A program made the translations under genes and the position numbers. The notes below the pieces were generated by a model. It was given only the letters and a program-made list of their open reading frames with translations. It was not told where the DNA came from and searched no databases. Shown one piece after another: positions 1-7,999 of a stretch of DNA of 18,273 nucleotides. Positions within the stretch are counted from its first letter, which is position 1. Each line of letters begins with the position of its first letter. The stretch comes from Dehalococcoidia bacterium (GTDB lineage Bacteria > Chloroflexota > Dehalococcoidia > Dehalococcoidales > UBA1222), in assembly GCA_009776515.1 (NCBI GenBank), contig WRNP01000023.1, positions 1 through 18,273 on the forward strand, read 5' to 3'.

Positions 1-44
1 CCCCGCCTGAAGGGCCTCGTTTTGGTGGTGGAATATTTATCATC

Positions 45-53
45 TGGTATAAT
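45..53 (+). promoter_or_regulatory. extended -10 promoter for the protease operon
   Basis: TGG directly precedes a perfect TATAAT (48-53), giving an extended -10 element. No good -35 lies at the usual distance (GTGGTG or TTGGTG are the nearest), which is typical of extended -10 promoters. Predicted transcription start is near 60, leaving a leader of about 12 nt that still holds a short Shine-Dalgarno (AAAGGT, 61-66) before the ATG at 72. Confidence 0.6.
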
Positions 54-71
54 TACAGTGAAAGGTTTGAA

Positions 72-302
72 ATGGCCTTATCTGAAGTATGTGACTTACC
101 GGAGCTTTGCCGCAGATACCCCAAACGTTGGGTGGCAGCCAGGGTGTTAGAGAGAGAAGATAACGGCGGCCAGCCTATCAAAGTTGAGGTAATCTTGGCT
201 CATACCGATATTTACAGTGTCCGAACGGGCTTGGATAAGGGTGAATACTGCGTCATCTATACCGGCCCGGTACCTGAAGAAAAATATGTGCTGATGTATT
301 GA
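72..302 (+). CDS. 76-aa conserved-type protein, possibly DUF5678-like partner of the retropepsin
   Basis: The gene opens with ATG five bases after AAAGGT and is the first of three tightly packed plus-strand genes. The protein is small, soluble and has no membrane segment. Two parts stand out: an N-terminal RRYPKRWVAARV segment (about residues 14-25) and a C-terminal strand-like CVIYTGPVPEEKYVLMY. This layout (Tyr-Pro/Gly-Lys-Trp-Val-Ala, then a short C-terminal valine/proline strand) recalls DUF5678-type small proteins, which from memory are often encoded beside retropepsin-like proteases in bacteria and archaea. The family assignment is inference. The stop codon lies 2 nt before the ATG of the protease gene, so the two are probably translationally coupled. 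Biochemical role unknown. Confidence 0.75.
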   Translation: MALSEVCDLPELCRRYPKRWVAARVLEREDNGGQPIKVEVILAHTDIYSVRTGLDKGEYCVIYTGPVPEEKYVLMY

Positions 303-304
303 TA

Positions 305-721
305 ATGAGAATACGCATTAATAGAGGAAGCCCGATAACCTTCTTCGTGCGCGTCAAGGGACCGCGCGCGGGGCGGGAATTGCGTGCTCTTTTAGATACC
401 GGCTCTTCCCTTTGCACGATTCCTGCTACCGATGCCCGCGAGATAGGCTATGCCGCTTTTTATGACCCCATAGTGGATAAGGGCGACGGTATATACACCC
501 TTACTCAGTCCGGCATTATGGATTTAGGGGGATTGACGTTAGAAGAGGTAGTTGTGGCAGAGCTTTCGGCCAAGGCCGTGCCGGCCGTGGTCTGCCAGTT
601 GCCGCGTATGGGCGGCATAGATATGGTTTTAGGATTGAGCTTTATGAGTCGTTTCAAGACGACCTTGGATTATGAGAGTGGTTGGTTGACTATGGAGCAG
701 ATCAGAGATGATGATGTTTAA
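305..721 (+). CDS. retropepsin-like (clan AA) aspartic protease
   Basis: Single-domain aspartic protease of the retroviral-pepsin fold, expected to work as a homodimer with each subunit giving one catalytic Asp. The catalytic motif ALLDTGSS lies about 30 residues in, and the second family signature, a hydrophobic-hydrophobic-Gly (MVLGLSFMSRF), is near residue 110, followed by the usual LDYESGWLTM strand. At about 138 aa the size suits single-domain members. There is no signal peptide, so it is probably cytoplasmic. The start could be ATG 305 (chosen) or TTG 299, which would overlap the upstream stop by 4 nt; neither has a strong Shine-Dalgarno, so coupled translation is likely. The 3' end overlaps the next gene by 14 nt. 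Natural substrate unknown. Confidence 0.85.
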   Translation: MRIRINRGSPITFFVRVKGPRAGRELRALLDTGSSLCTIPATDAREIGYAAFYDPIVDKGDGIYTLTQSGIMDLGGLTLEEVVVAELSAKAVPAVVCQLPRMGGIDMVLGLSFMSRFKTTLDYESGWLTMEQIRDDDV

Positions 722-1313
722 GAAAAGAAAGTTCCCAAAGAAATATATTGCATTCTTCACAGTTGCTCCATTGCTGATGGCGGTGTCACTTATTAATTTG
801 CCCTGCCCCATCTGTGGTGGCTGTGGTGAAGTGGGCATTACGCCCGGCATAGAAAATGTACACGTCATGCGTGTAAGCGGTTCTCAGGTTACCTCGGTCG
901 CGAATGTCTGTGAGATGTCCACTGTTTTCCAGTATGAGATGGATGTTCGCCTTACTAACACTGGCTTTGAGGATGTGGACGGATGGCTAAAGCTGGTGCT
1001 GCGTGATTTCACCCAAGGAGCTATGCTTGACAGGCAATATGTTAATGTGCGTATTCCCGCCGAGACCACGGTGGATTTCAATTTCAGGGTCTGGTTCCGC
1101 ACGGGATTTGAGATACCTCTTACCATTGAGGTGCATGTTGAGCCGGTGACCGACACAATCACAGATGAAGTCTGTGGGGGTAATGGGCGGCTCCCATTCA
1201 ATATGTGGCTGATGGCGAACAATCTCAAGGACACTTTGAACGAGAAATCGCAAAAGCAGCAGGAATTCATTCCGCCAGCTCCTTTCTTTCCGCTCGATAG
1301 TTGGGCAGAGTAG
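708..1313 (+). CDS. membrane-anchored extracytoplasmic protein with CxxCxxC motif
   Basis: The 201-aa protein has a basic N-terminus (KKRKFPKK), one hydrophobic segment at about residues 13-31, then CPICGGCG (Cys33, 36, 39). The rest (about 50-150) alternates in a way typical of a beta-sandwich, with a conserved-looking VRLTNTGFEDVDGWLKL stretch like CARDB/Ig-type extracellular domains; two more cysteines are at 68 and 156, and the tail is Pro-rich. A type II or uncleaved-signal topology with the body outside the membrane is inferred. The start ATG 708 has GGAG (694-697) ten bases upstream; two more ATGs follow immediately. It overlaps the protease gene by 14 nt, so the two are co-translated. 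I do not recognise a named family; the cysteines could bind metal or form disulfides. Confidence 0.75.
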   Translation: MMMFKKRKFPKKYIAFFTVAPLLMAVSLINLPCPICGGCGEVGITPGIENVHVMRVSGSQVTSVANVCEMSTVFQYEMDVRLTNTGFEDVDGWLKLVLRDFTQGAMLDRQYVNVRIPAETTVDFNFRVWFRTGFEIPLTIEVHVEPVTDTITDEVCGGNGRLPFNMWLMANNLKDTLNEKSQKQQEFIPPAPFFPLDSWAE

Positions 1314-1332
1314 TCCTATAGCCATGGGTTTT

Positions 1333-1357
1333 TGATCAATCTCCGCTTGATTGATCA
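1333..1357. repeat. perfect 9-bp inverted repeat downstream of the protease operon
   Basis: Arms TGATCAATC and GATTGATCA are exact reverse complements separated by 7 nt (TCCGCTT). The dyad lies 19 nt after the stop codon of the third gene. It could form a hairpin, but no T-run follows on the plus strand (five T's precede it), so a classic intrinsic terminator is doubtful. A protein-binding site or RNA-stabilising 3' hairpin is equally possible. Confidence 0.5.
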
Positions 1358-1533
1358 TGTTCAGCGCTGAATCGTAGCTACTTGCTTTGAGCAGATTAGC
1401 CGTGCGGGTATGCCCTTTCGTGATCTGTGGTATGAATCCTCCTCGTATAGCGTCAAAATGCACATCTTGTGATTTTTAATCAGAGCTACGACAGTTGGAG
1501 AGGCTTGCTTCTGCAAACAGCGCTGCAGGAGCA

Positions 1534-1563
1534 TTGATGACGCAGTAGAGGCGAGAGTATAAT
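1534..1563 (+). promoter_or_regulatory. promoter for the MMPL transporter gene
   Basis: TTGATG (1534-1539, 4/6 match) and a perfect TATAAT (1558-1563) with an 18-nt spacer. The predicted start near 1570 gives a leader of roughly 135 nt before the ATG at 1707, containing the palindrome GCATGCATGC (1626-1635). A TTGACA at 1611-1616 lacks a good -10 partner. Confidence 0.5.
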
Positions 1564-1706
1564 CAATTCAAGTCGTGCAGTATCGTGGGATAGGTGCCCA
1601 GTTTTTGTGATTGACATCAAGAGCGGCATGCATGCAGGATGATCGCGGAGACAATACCTTGCCTAAAGATACAAGACGTTAAGCGGCTCGAAAGGGAAGA
1701 CAAACC

Positions 1707-4235
1707 ATGTTTGATGCGCTTGCGCGTTTTACCAGTAAATACCGCATTGCTGTCACGATGGTGTGGCTGGTGGCGGCAGTGTGCTTGTTCGTTTTTGCCC
1801 CCAAGCTCTCTGATGTTGGTGTTACCGATGAAAGCCAATTTCTGCCGCAGGATACACAGTCTGCGGTGGCGGATAGGCTACTTGCCGAAAAATTTGTTAC
1901 GACGGATTCCTCTGATGGTAGCGGGGTATTGCTTTTCCATAATGAAGACGGACTCAGTGAGGGCAACCTCCAAGTGGCTGCGGCTGTCCACAGATGGCTG
2001 ACATCGGAATATGCGCCCACCGAGGTTCAGCAGGTTGTTTCCATTTTTGATAATGAGGCTCTTAGCGCCCAACTTATCAGTTCTGATCAGACAACCATGA
2101 TGATGCTGGTTAATTTTTCTTCTGATTCCCTCTCCCATAGCACACGGACAGCCATTGGCGAGATACGTGCCTATTTGGAGGGCTATCCCGATGATGATGT
2201 TTATTTTACCGGCAACGTCGGCATCTACCAGGATATGCTGGCCTCTGTCGAACAGACTATCGATCGTACCACCTTGGTGACTGTTATCCTGGTTGTTGTT
2301 CTGCTACTTATCATCTACCGCTCACCAGTGGCTATTTTCTTGCCTTTACTAGCCATCAGCGCAAGTTTTGCTGTCTCGGCTGGTATCTTGGGTTTGTTGG
2401 GGGCGGCTGGTGCCCAGTTCTCCACCTTGACCGAAGCCTACCTAGTGGTCATTGTATTTGGGGTAGGCACGGACTACTGCCTTTTCACGGTGTCCCGCTT
2501 TCGGGAAGAACTGCGGCAAAGAAGACTGGATGAGGCGCGGAACCATACCTTACGGCATATTGGCCCCGTTATCGCAGCCAGTGCCATCACGGTGATGGTG
2601 GCTTTCCTTTCCTTGGGTATCTCCGATTTTGGCATGTATCGCACGATGGGCTATGCTTTGGCCATTGGCGTGGGCATCACCTTGTTGGCGGGTATAACTC
2701 TGGTGCCGGCACTGACGGCGCTTTTTGGGAAATATCTCTTTTGGCCAGCAAAGACTACCGGCTTTAAGCCGGAGAGTAATAAGTCTTTTTGGCAGACCAT
2801 TGGCAATTTGGTGAGCCGGCATCCGGTGGTGGTTGCTTTGCCTATCACTGTCCTGCTCCTCGTGCCTTTCCTGGCCTTGCCACGCCTGGAAAAGACCTCA
2901 GACATGGTGAACCAGCTTCCCCAAAGCTCCGAGTCGGTGCAGGGATATCGCATCATGGTGGAACGCTTCCCATCTGGGGAGCTTTCCCCGCTTTATGTTC
3001 TGGTTTCGTCTCCCGGAAGCGACCTTACGGACGATACCTCGCTCTTGGCGCTGGAAGAGCTCAGCCAGAAGCTCGGAGTGGTGTCGGGGGTGACGCGAGT
3101 GGACTACTATGCTGCCCCCGCAGCGGACATTGCATGGTTGGCTGCGGCGCTGGGTGGTTTGGGTGATGACTTGGGTCGAGGCGAAGGACTGGCGCAGCTT
3201 ACTATATTACAAACGGCGGGTGATGCCTTGAAAAGCTTGGCCTTAGCTTATCCCGGCGTCCTAGGGAGCCCTAACTTTCAAGGCGTGGGGATTGCCTTAG
3301 GTGAAGCTGGGGCTCTGGCTGGGCAGCTTCAAACTTTGCCTCCCGCCGAACTCCCCGGGGCACTCTACCTATTGCAAGGAGCGGTAAAGCAGGCTGCGGA
3401 TGGCTTGGGAGCGCTGGTTGGCGAGTTCCATTTGAAAAGCAGTACACCATTTACGGCCTCGCTCCTGGAGGCTTACTTTTCCAACGATCTGAGCATTGCC
3501 CGGATAAATGTCACCCTGGCAGGAAAATTGGATGCCGCTGAGAATCGCACGGCAGTGGCTGATGTGCGTGAGGTAACCGGGGAATGGCTAGGCTTGTCGT
3601 CATGGGCAGGCAGCGGCAGCGCATACTATGTGGGAGGGGAGGGGGCCCAAAGCGCCGATATTATGAGTGTCAATAATACCGACTTTAACAGAGTCGTCAT
3701 TCTAGCCGTCGTGGGCATCATGGTGGTCATTGCCATTCTGCTTCGAAGCTTGGTTGCGCCACTCTATATGGTGGCAACGGTCCTCTTAAACTATGGCACG
3801 ACGCTTGGCATTGCCACCTGGCTGTTTATAGGTCTTAGGGGACAGAGCGGTCTGATATATCTCATCCCTCTCTTTATCTTCGTCATCCTAGTAGCGCTGG
3901 GGGCAGACTACAACATCTTTTTGGTATCGCGTATTCGCGAGGAAGCACGCTCTCGTCCCATTCGGGAGGCGGTGAGCCAGGCTGTGACTCATACCGGCGG
4001 TGTCATTACGGCCTGTGGCGTCATTCTGGCTGGAACTTTTGCCACTCTCATGACGTCACCGCTGGAGGTTGTCTTCCAGCTCGGTGTGGCTATCAGCCTG
4101 GGAGTATTACTGGATACATTTTTGGTACGGGCTCTCCTCGTACCGGCGCTGGCGGTACTCATTAAACGCTGGAGTTGGTGGCCGTCGCGGCTGTCACGCG
4201 AGAAACATACAGGAGATAAGGGCACCGCCGATTAA
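1707..4235 (+). CDS. MMPL/RND-family transporter
   Basis: 842-aa inner-membrane protein of the RND superfamily, MMPL branch, expected to export lipids or hydrophobic compounds using the proton gradient. It shows the duplicated RND plan: TM1 at about residues 13-31, an extracytoplasmic loop to about 185, a helix cluster to about 345, TM7 at about 373-391, a second loop to about 660, then a second cluster to about 820. Both halves carry the family motif in the fourth helix of their cluster: GVGTDYCLFTVSRFREE (GTDY 254-257) and LGADYNIFLVSRIREE (GADY 732-735), whose Asp-Tyr pairs are thought to carry protons in this family. The start ATG has AAAGGGA about 9 nt upstream. No adaptor or outer-membrane partner is adjacent, which fits a monoderm-like envelope. 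Substrate unknown. Confidence 0.93.
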   Translation: MFDALARFTSKYRIAVTMVWLVAAVCLFVFAPKLSDVGVTDESQFLPQDTQSAVADRLLAEKFVTTDSSDGSGVLLFHNEDGLSEGNLQVAAAVHRWLTSEYAPTEVQQVVSIFDNEALSAQLISSDQTTMMMLVNFSSDSLSHSTRTAIGEIRAYLEGYPDDDVYFTGNVGIYQDMLASVEQTIDRTTLVTVILVVVLLLIIYRSPVAIFLPLLAISASFAVSAGILGLLGAAGAQFSTLTEAYLVVIVFGVGTDYCLFTVSRFREELRQRRLDEARNHTLRHIGPVIAASAITVMVAFLSLGISDFGMYRTMGYALAIGVGITLLAGITLVPALTALFGKYLFWPAKTTGFKPESNKSFWQTIGNLVSRHPVVVALPITVLLLVPFLALPRLEKTSDMVNQLPQSSESVQGYRIMVERFPSGELSPLYVLVSSPGSDLTDDTSLLALEELSQKLGVVSGVTRVDYYAAPAADIAWLAAALGGLGDDLGRGEGLAQLTILQTAGDALKSLALAYPGVLGSPNFQGVGIALGEAGALAGQLQTLPPAELPGALYLLQGAVKQAADGLGALVGEFHLKSSTPFTASLLEAYFSNDLSIARINVTLAGKLDAAENRTAVADVREVTGEWLGLSSWAGSGSAYYVGGEGAQSADIMSVNNTDFNRVVILAVVGIMVVIAILLRSLVAPLYMVATVLLNYGTTLGIATWLFIGLRGQSGLIYLIPLFIFVILVALGADYNIFLVSRIREEARSRPIREAVSQAVTHTGGVITACGVILAGTFATLMTSPLEVVFQLGVAISLGVLLDTFLVRALLVPALAVLIKRWSWWPSRLSREKHTGDKGTAD

Positions 4236-4255
4236 GCGTGGCTCTGCCAAGCAAG

Positions 4256-4300
4256 AAACAGTCCAGTTTGGCGCAGATGACGTGCCAAACTGGACTGTTT
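4256..4300. terminator. bidirectional intrinsic terminator between convergent genes
   Basis: Arms AAACAGTCCAGTTTGGC (4256-4272) and GCCAAACTGGACTGTTT (4284-4300) are perfect 17-bp reverse complements with an 11-nt loop. The stem ends in A/T runs at the base, so it reads as a hairpin plus TTT on either strand. It sits between the MMPL stop (4235) and the ABC gene stop (4320) and should insulate both. Confidence 0.85.
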
Positions 4301-4319
4301 GACCTTGTCTTGCATTACC

Positions 4320-6179
4320 TTACGATGCCTGTACAAATTGACTGTTGTAGAGTTCGGCGTAAAATCCGCCTTTGGCGAGAAGTTCGCTGTGGCTGCCGCT
4401 CTCTATGATATCGCCGTCGTTCATTACCAGGATCAGATCGGCATTTTTGATTGTTGAGAGCCTGTGTGCAATGACAAACGAGGTTCGGCGTTGAGTCAGC
4501 TTGTCCATGGCCTGTTGTACTATTCTCTCGGTACGGGTGTCAACCGAACTTGTCGCCTCATCCAATATCAGAAGCGGGGCATTTTGAATCATCGCGCGGG
4601 CGATGGTGACCAGCTGTTTTTGGCCCGCTGATAGATTGGCCCTGTCGTTTAGCACGGTGTCGTAACCATGTGGTAGCGTCTGGATGAAGTGGTGGACGCC
4701 TACTGCCTTGCAAGCGGCTTCCACTTCATCATCGGTAACACCCGGCTTGCTGTAAACGATGTTTTCTTTGATGGTGCCTTCAAAGAGCCAGGTGTCTTGC
4801 AATACCATACAGAATTGTGCGCGTACATTCTCTCGGGTAACCTGGTTGATGGGTATACCATCCAGGCAAATCTCGCCGCTGTCGATTTCGTAAAAGCGCA
4901 TCAACAAATTGACCATGGTGGTTTTGCCCGCACCGGTAGGTCCGACGATGGCGATCTTTTGTCCGGCCCCTACCCGTGCCGAAAAATCGTTGATAATAGT
5001 CTTATCCTTTTCGTAGCCAAAGCGGACGTTTTTGAACTCCACTTCGCCCGTGATATTCTGTAGACTTTTAAGCTTTTGGCTTTCGTCGGGCAGTTCTTCT
5101 TCATCAAAGAATTCAAATACGCGCTCACTTGCCGCAGCTGTTCTCTGCAGGGCTTGCATTGACTGGGCTAACTGCGAGAGCGGTTGGGTGAACAGGCGTA
5201 CGTAGAGCATGAAAGCGGCAATTACTCCGAGCCCGATGGTGCCATTCATGGCGAGCACGGCACCAACAATGCACACGGCCACGTAGCCCAGGTTCCCGAC
5301 GAACATCATCATGGGCATCATGAGCCCAGACAAAAACTGCGATTTCCAGCCGCTGTCATAAAGCGTAGCGTTGATTTCTTCGAAGGTCTTTTTGGCCGCC
5401 TTGCCGCCGTTGTAAACCTTGACGACATTATGACCCGAATAGATTTCTTCGATATGGCCGTTGATTACTCCTAGGCCCCGCTGCTGGGTCACAAAATACT
5501 TCTGGGATTTGGACATGATAGTTGCCATCAGGGCGAAGCCAATGACAGTGGCTCCGATGGCCGTGAGGGCCATGATCCAACTGGTTGTGAACATCATGAT
5601 GGCGGAACCGACAAACAGGGTGACGGCTCTCACCAAGTTGTCCAGATTTTGATTTAGGGTCTGCCCAATGGCATCAATATCATTGGCTACCCGGCTGATG
5701 ACATCGCCATGGCTGGTTTTGTCAAAAAATCTTAGTGGCAACCTGTTGATCTTCTGCGAGATGCCGGTCCGCATTTTTTTCGATATTCTGGCAGAGATAG
5801 TCGCCATCATTAAGTTTTCGATAAAGCTCAGGATAGCTGCTGTGGCATATAAACCAACTAGTAGCAAGGCGATGCTTGTCACTGCCTTTAAATCAATGGC
5901 GTCTGATACGGCCTGACCTCCAATCAGCTGAGGGAGGCCTTTTTGGATTTCATCGGTTATGGCCCTAATTTTATCTGGGCCGATGACCTGGAATGCCGTA
6001 CCTACAGCGGCAATGATGAGGGCCAGTGCAATTACGGGCATATAGCCTCGGCAGTAGCGCATGAACTGGACCAAGGTTTTTTTGGAATTCTTGGCCTTTT
6101 CGCTGCTACCCATGCCGGGGCGTCTTCCAGGGAACAATCTGGGGCCTTGGGTATTCCTTTTCTCGGTCTGTTCGCTCAT
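4320..6179 (-). CDS. ABC exporter half-transporter (canonical Walker B subunit)
   Basis: 619-aa fusion of a six-helix exporter domain (about residues 45-340) and an ATPase domain (about 380-615), with a hydrophilic N-terminal tail of about 35 residues. Motifs: Walker A GPTGAGKT (413-420), Q-loop Gln461, signature LSAGQ (516-520), Walker B LLILDE with catalytic Glu541, H-loop His572. The signature has Ala where LSGGQ has its first Gly. The ATG overlaps the upstream ABC gene stop as ATGA, and GAGGAG sits about 9 nt upstream, so the pair is translated together. By analogy with the TM287/TM288 and BmrCD type, this subunit supplies the catalytic Walker B and the degenerate signature of a heterodimer. 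Substrate not predictable; a role in drug or toxic compound efflux is inferred from the MarR gene. Confidence 0.93.
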   Translation of the reverse strand: MSEQTEKRNTQGPRLFPGRRPGMGSSEKAKNSKKTLVQFMRYCRGYMPVIALALIIAAVGTAFQVIGPDKIRAITDEIQKGLPQLIGGQAVSDAIDLKAVTSIALLLVGLYATAAILSFIENLMMATISARISKKMRTGISQKINRLPLRFFDKTSHGDVISRVANDIDAIGQTLNQNLDNLVRAVTLFVGSAIMMFTTSWIMALTAIGATVIGFALMATIMSKSQKYFVTQQRGLGVINGHIEEIYSGHNVVKVYNGGKAAKKTFEEINATLYDSGWKSQFLSGLMMPMMMFVGNLGYVAVCIVGAVLAMNGTIGLGVIAAFMLYVRLFTQPLSQLAQSMQALQRTAAASERVFEFFDEEELPDESQKLKSLQNITGEVEFKNVRFGYEKDKTIINDFSARVGAGQKIAIVGPTGAGKTTMVNLLMRFYEIDSGEICLDGIPINQVTRENVRAQFCMVLQDTWLFEGTIKENIVYSKPGVTDDEVEAACKAVGVHHFIQTLPHGYDTVLNDRANLSAGQKQLVTIARAMIQNAPLLILDEATSSVDTRTERIVQQAMDKLTQRRTSFVIAHRLSTIKNADLILVMNDGDIIESGSHSELLAKGGFYAELYNSQFVQAS

Positions 6180-7936
6180 TGTCGGAGCTCCTCTTCGCTA
6201 AGCTGGGACGTAGCTATCTCTTTGTAGACCGCACAGCTTTTAAGTAATTCTTTGTGCGTTCCTGTTCCGACCACTCGCCCCTCATCGAGTACAATTATTT
6301 TGTCAGCATCCATGATGGTACCTATCCTTTGCGCGACGATCAGGCTGGTTATGCCGGCTGTTTCCTTTTTAAGGGCGCTACGTAGAGCGCGATCTGTCTT
6401 GTAATCCAGTGCAGAAAACGAATCGTCAAAGATATAGATTTCGGGTTTGCGGCAGACCGCGCGGGCAATCGCCAGGCGCTGTTTCTGTCCGCCTGAGACG
6501 TTGGTGCCGCTTTGGGCGATGGGTGCCTCATATTTGCCGTTCATCTTTTCCACGAAGTCTGTGCTTTGGGCAATCCTCACCGCTTTTTTCACCTCGTCCT
6601 CGCTACAACTGTCGCCTCCGTTTTCGCCGTAAGCGACATTGGAACTCACCGTTCCTTTGAATAGCACCGCTTTTTGCGGCACATAGCCGATTTTGTTGTA
6701 GAGGGCTTCCAGTTTGTAGTCTTTCACATTTATCCCAGCGACAAACACCTCGCCTTCGGTGACATCAAAGAAGCGGGGCACCAGGTTTATCAGTGTAGAT
6801 TTACCGCTTCCGGTGGAGCCGATAAAGGCCACGGTCTCGCCGCGCTTAGCGCTGAAACTTACGTTCTCCAAGACACAAGCGGAGGCATCGGGGTATTTGA
6901 AGCTGACGTTTTTGAAAATGACCTCACCCATTTTGCTAGACTCCCCTTCGGTTTTGGAGCCGTCTTTGATGAGGGGGTCGGTATCTAATACCTCGTTGAT
7001 GCGCTTGGCGGAAACGCTAGCCCGGGGGAGCATGATAAACATTATCACCAGCATTACAAATGACAAGATGACCTGCATGGCATATTGTGAAAAGACCATC
7101 ATATTGGCAAAGATAGCAATCTTGTTTGCCACTTCTGCTGCGTTGACCAAGTTGGCCCCGATCCAGAAGACAGCCAGCGGTAGCCCGCCCATGATGAGCG
7201 TCATCATGGGCATCATCACTGCCATGGCGCTGTTGGTGAATAGATGGGTGCTGGTGAGTTCCTGGTTGGCTATTTCGAATTTATCTTCTTGATAACCCTC
7301 GGCGTTATATGCCCGGACAACACGGAGCCCTGTCAGATTCTCTCTGGTTACGCGGGTTATGTTGTCGGTGAGCATCTGCATTTTGCGGAATTTTGGTAAC
7401 ACCAATACCATGAGAAAGGTGACTACCAGCATCAGGATCAAGATGGCAACCCCTGTAGCCAGCGACCATTCAAAACCCTTGCCGGCAATTTTGATGATTG
7501 CCCAGACGGCCATAATAGGAGCCCTAATGACTAACTGCAAGGCTATGGTGGCGAGCAGTTGGATTTGCGTCACATCGTTGGTGGAGCGGGTAATCAAACT
7601 GGAAGTTGAAAAACGGTTGATTTCTTCCATCGAAAAGGACTCAACCCTGTTAAACAGCAGGCTACGCAGCCGCTGTGATAGTGAGGTGGCGATGCGCGCC
7701 GCAAAAAACCCTACGATGATAGCACTGGCCATACTCCCCAGGGCGCACAGTAGCATAAATCCCCCGGCGGTCCAGATATCGCCCATGGCGCTACCGGGTG
7801 TTACGAGGAGAGTGGTGATCTCGTTCGTGTACTCGGGCATTTTTAATTCAAGCCAGACCTGCGAGACGATAAAAACTAAACTGATAGCAACCAACAGCCA
7901 TTCAATTGGCTTTAGATGCTTAAAAATTTTAATCAT
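6176..7936 (-). CDS. ABC exporter half-transporter (degenerate-site subunit)
   Basis: 586-aa membrane plus ATPase half-transporter. Motifs: Walker A GSTGSGKST (373-381), Q-loop Gln421, signature VSGGQ (480-484), Walker B YIFDD with Asp505 in place of the catalytic Glu, and Gln536 in place of the H-loop His. Both losses are typical of the non-catalytic partner in heterodimeric exporters such as TM287. The start is ATG 7936 (MIKIFKHLKP), because GGAGGAG lies 6 nt before it; the in-frame GTG at 7951 would place that Shine-Dalgarno inside the coding region. The stop overlaps the next gene start by 4 nt. The gene follows the MarR gene by 63 nt with no clear promoter between, so one operon is likely. 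Confidence 0.93.
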   Translation of the reverse strand: MIKIFKHLKPIEWLLVAISLVFIVSQVWLELKMPEYTNEITTLLVTPGSAMGDIWTAGGFMLLCALGSMASAIIVGFFAARIATSLSQRLRSLLFNRVESFSMEEINRFSTSSLITRSTNDVTQIQLLATIALQLVIRAPIMAVWAIIKIAGKGFEWSLATGVAILILMLVVTFLMVLVLPKFRKMQMLTDNITRVTRENLTGLRVVRAYNAEGYQEDKFEIANQELTSTHLFTNSAMAVMMPMMTLIMGGLPLAVFWIGANLVNAAEVANKIAIFANMMVFSQYAMQVILSFVMLVIMFIMLPRASVSAKRINEVLDTDPLIKDGSKTEGESSKMGEVIFKNVSFKYPDASACVLENVSFSAKRGETVAFIGSTGSGKSTLINLVPRFFDVTEGEVFVAGINVKDYKLEALYNKIGYVPQKAVLFKGTVSSNVAYGENGGDSCSEDEVKKAVRIAQSTDFVEKMNGKYEAPIAQSGTNVSGGQKQRLAIARAVCRKPEIYIFDDSFSALDYKTDRALRSALKKETAGITSLIVAQRIGTIMDADKIIVLDEGRVVGTGTHKELLKSCAVYKEIATSQLSEEELRQ

Positions 7937-7999
7937 GGACGACTCCTCCACTAGATTCGTATGATATGCGCAATCACATAATGAGGGAGCGCAGCCGCG

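Larger units (their letters stand above)
1314..1706. other. gene-free region of 393 bases upstream of the MMPL gene
   Basis: I find no convincing gene here. It holds a 25-bp dyad (1333-1357), a 10-bp palindrome TCAGCGCTGA (1361-1370), a promoter (1534-1563) and a second 10-bp palindrome GCATGCATGC (1626-1635) in the leader of the MMPL gene. A minus-strand open frame runs to 1463 but is mostly the antisense of the preceding gene and matches no family I know. Confidence 0.5.

Noticed and set aside
987..1463. Minus-strand open frame of 158 codons running past the third gene
   Set aside because: Most of it is antisense to the membrane protein gene at 708-1313. It has AGGAGG inside the frame but no start codon placed after it, and the peptide matches no family I know.
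7937..7951. GTG start five codons upstream in the first ABC gene
   Set aside because: Those codons contain the GGAGGAG that serves as Shine-Dalgarno for ATG 7936.
7359..7964. Plus-strand open frame of 201 codons antisense to the first ABC gene
   Set aside because: It is the antisense shadow of a well-supported ABC transporter membrane domain; composition is unlike a real protein and there is no ribosome-binding site.
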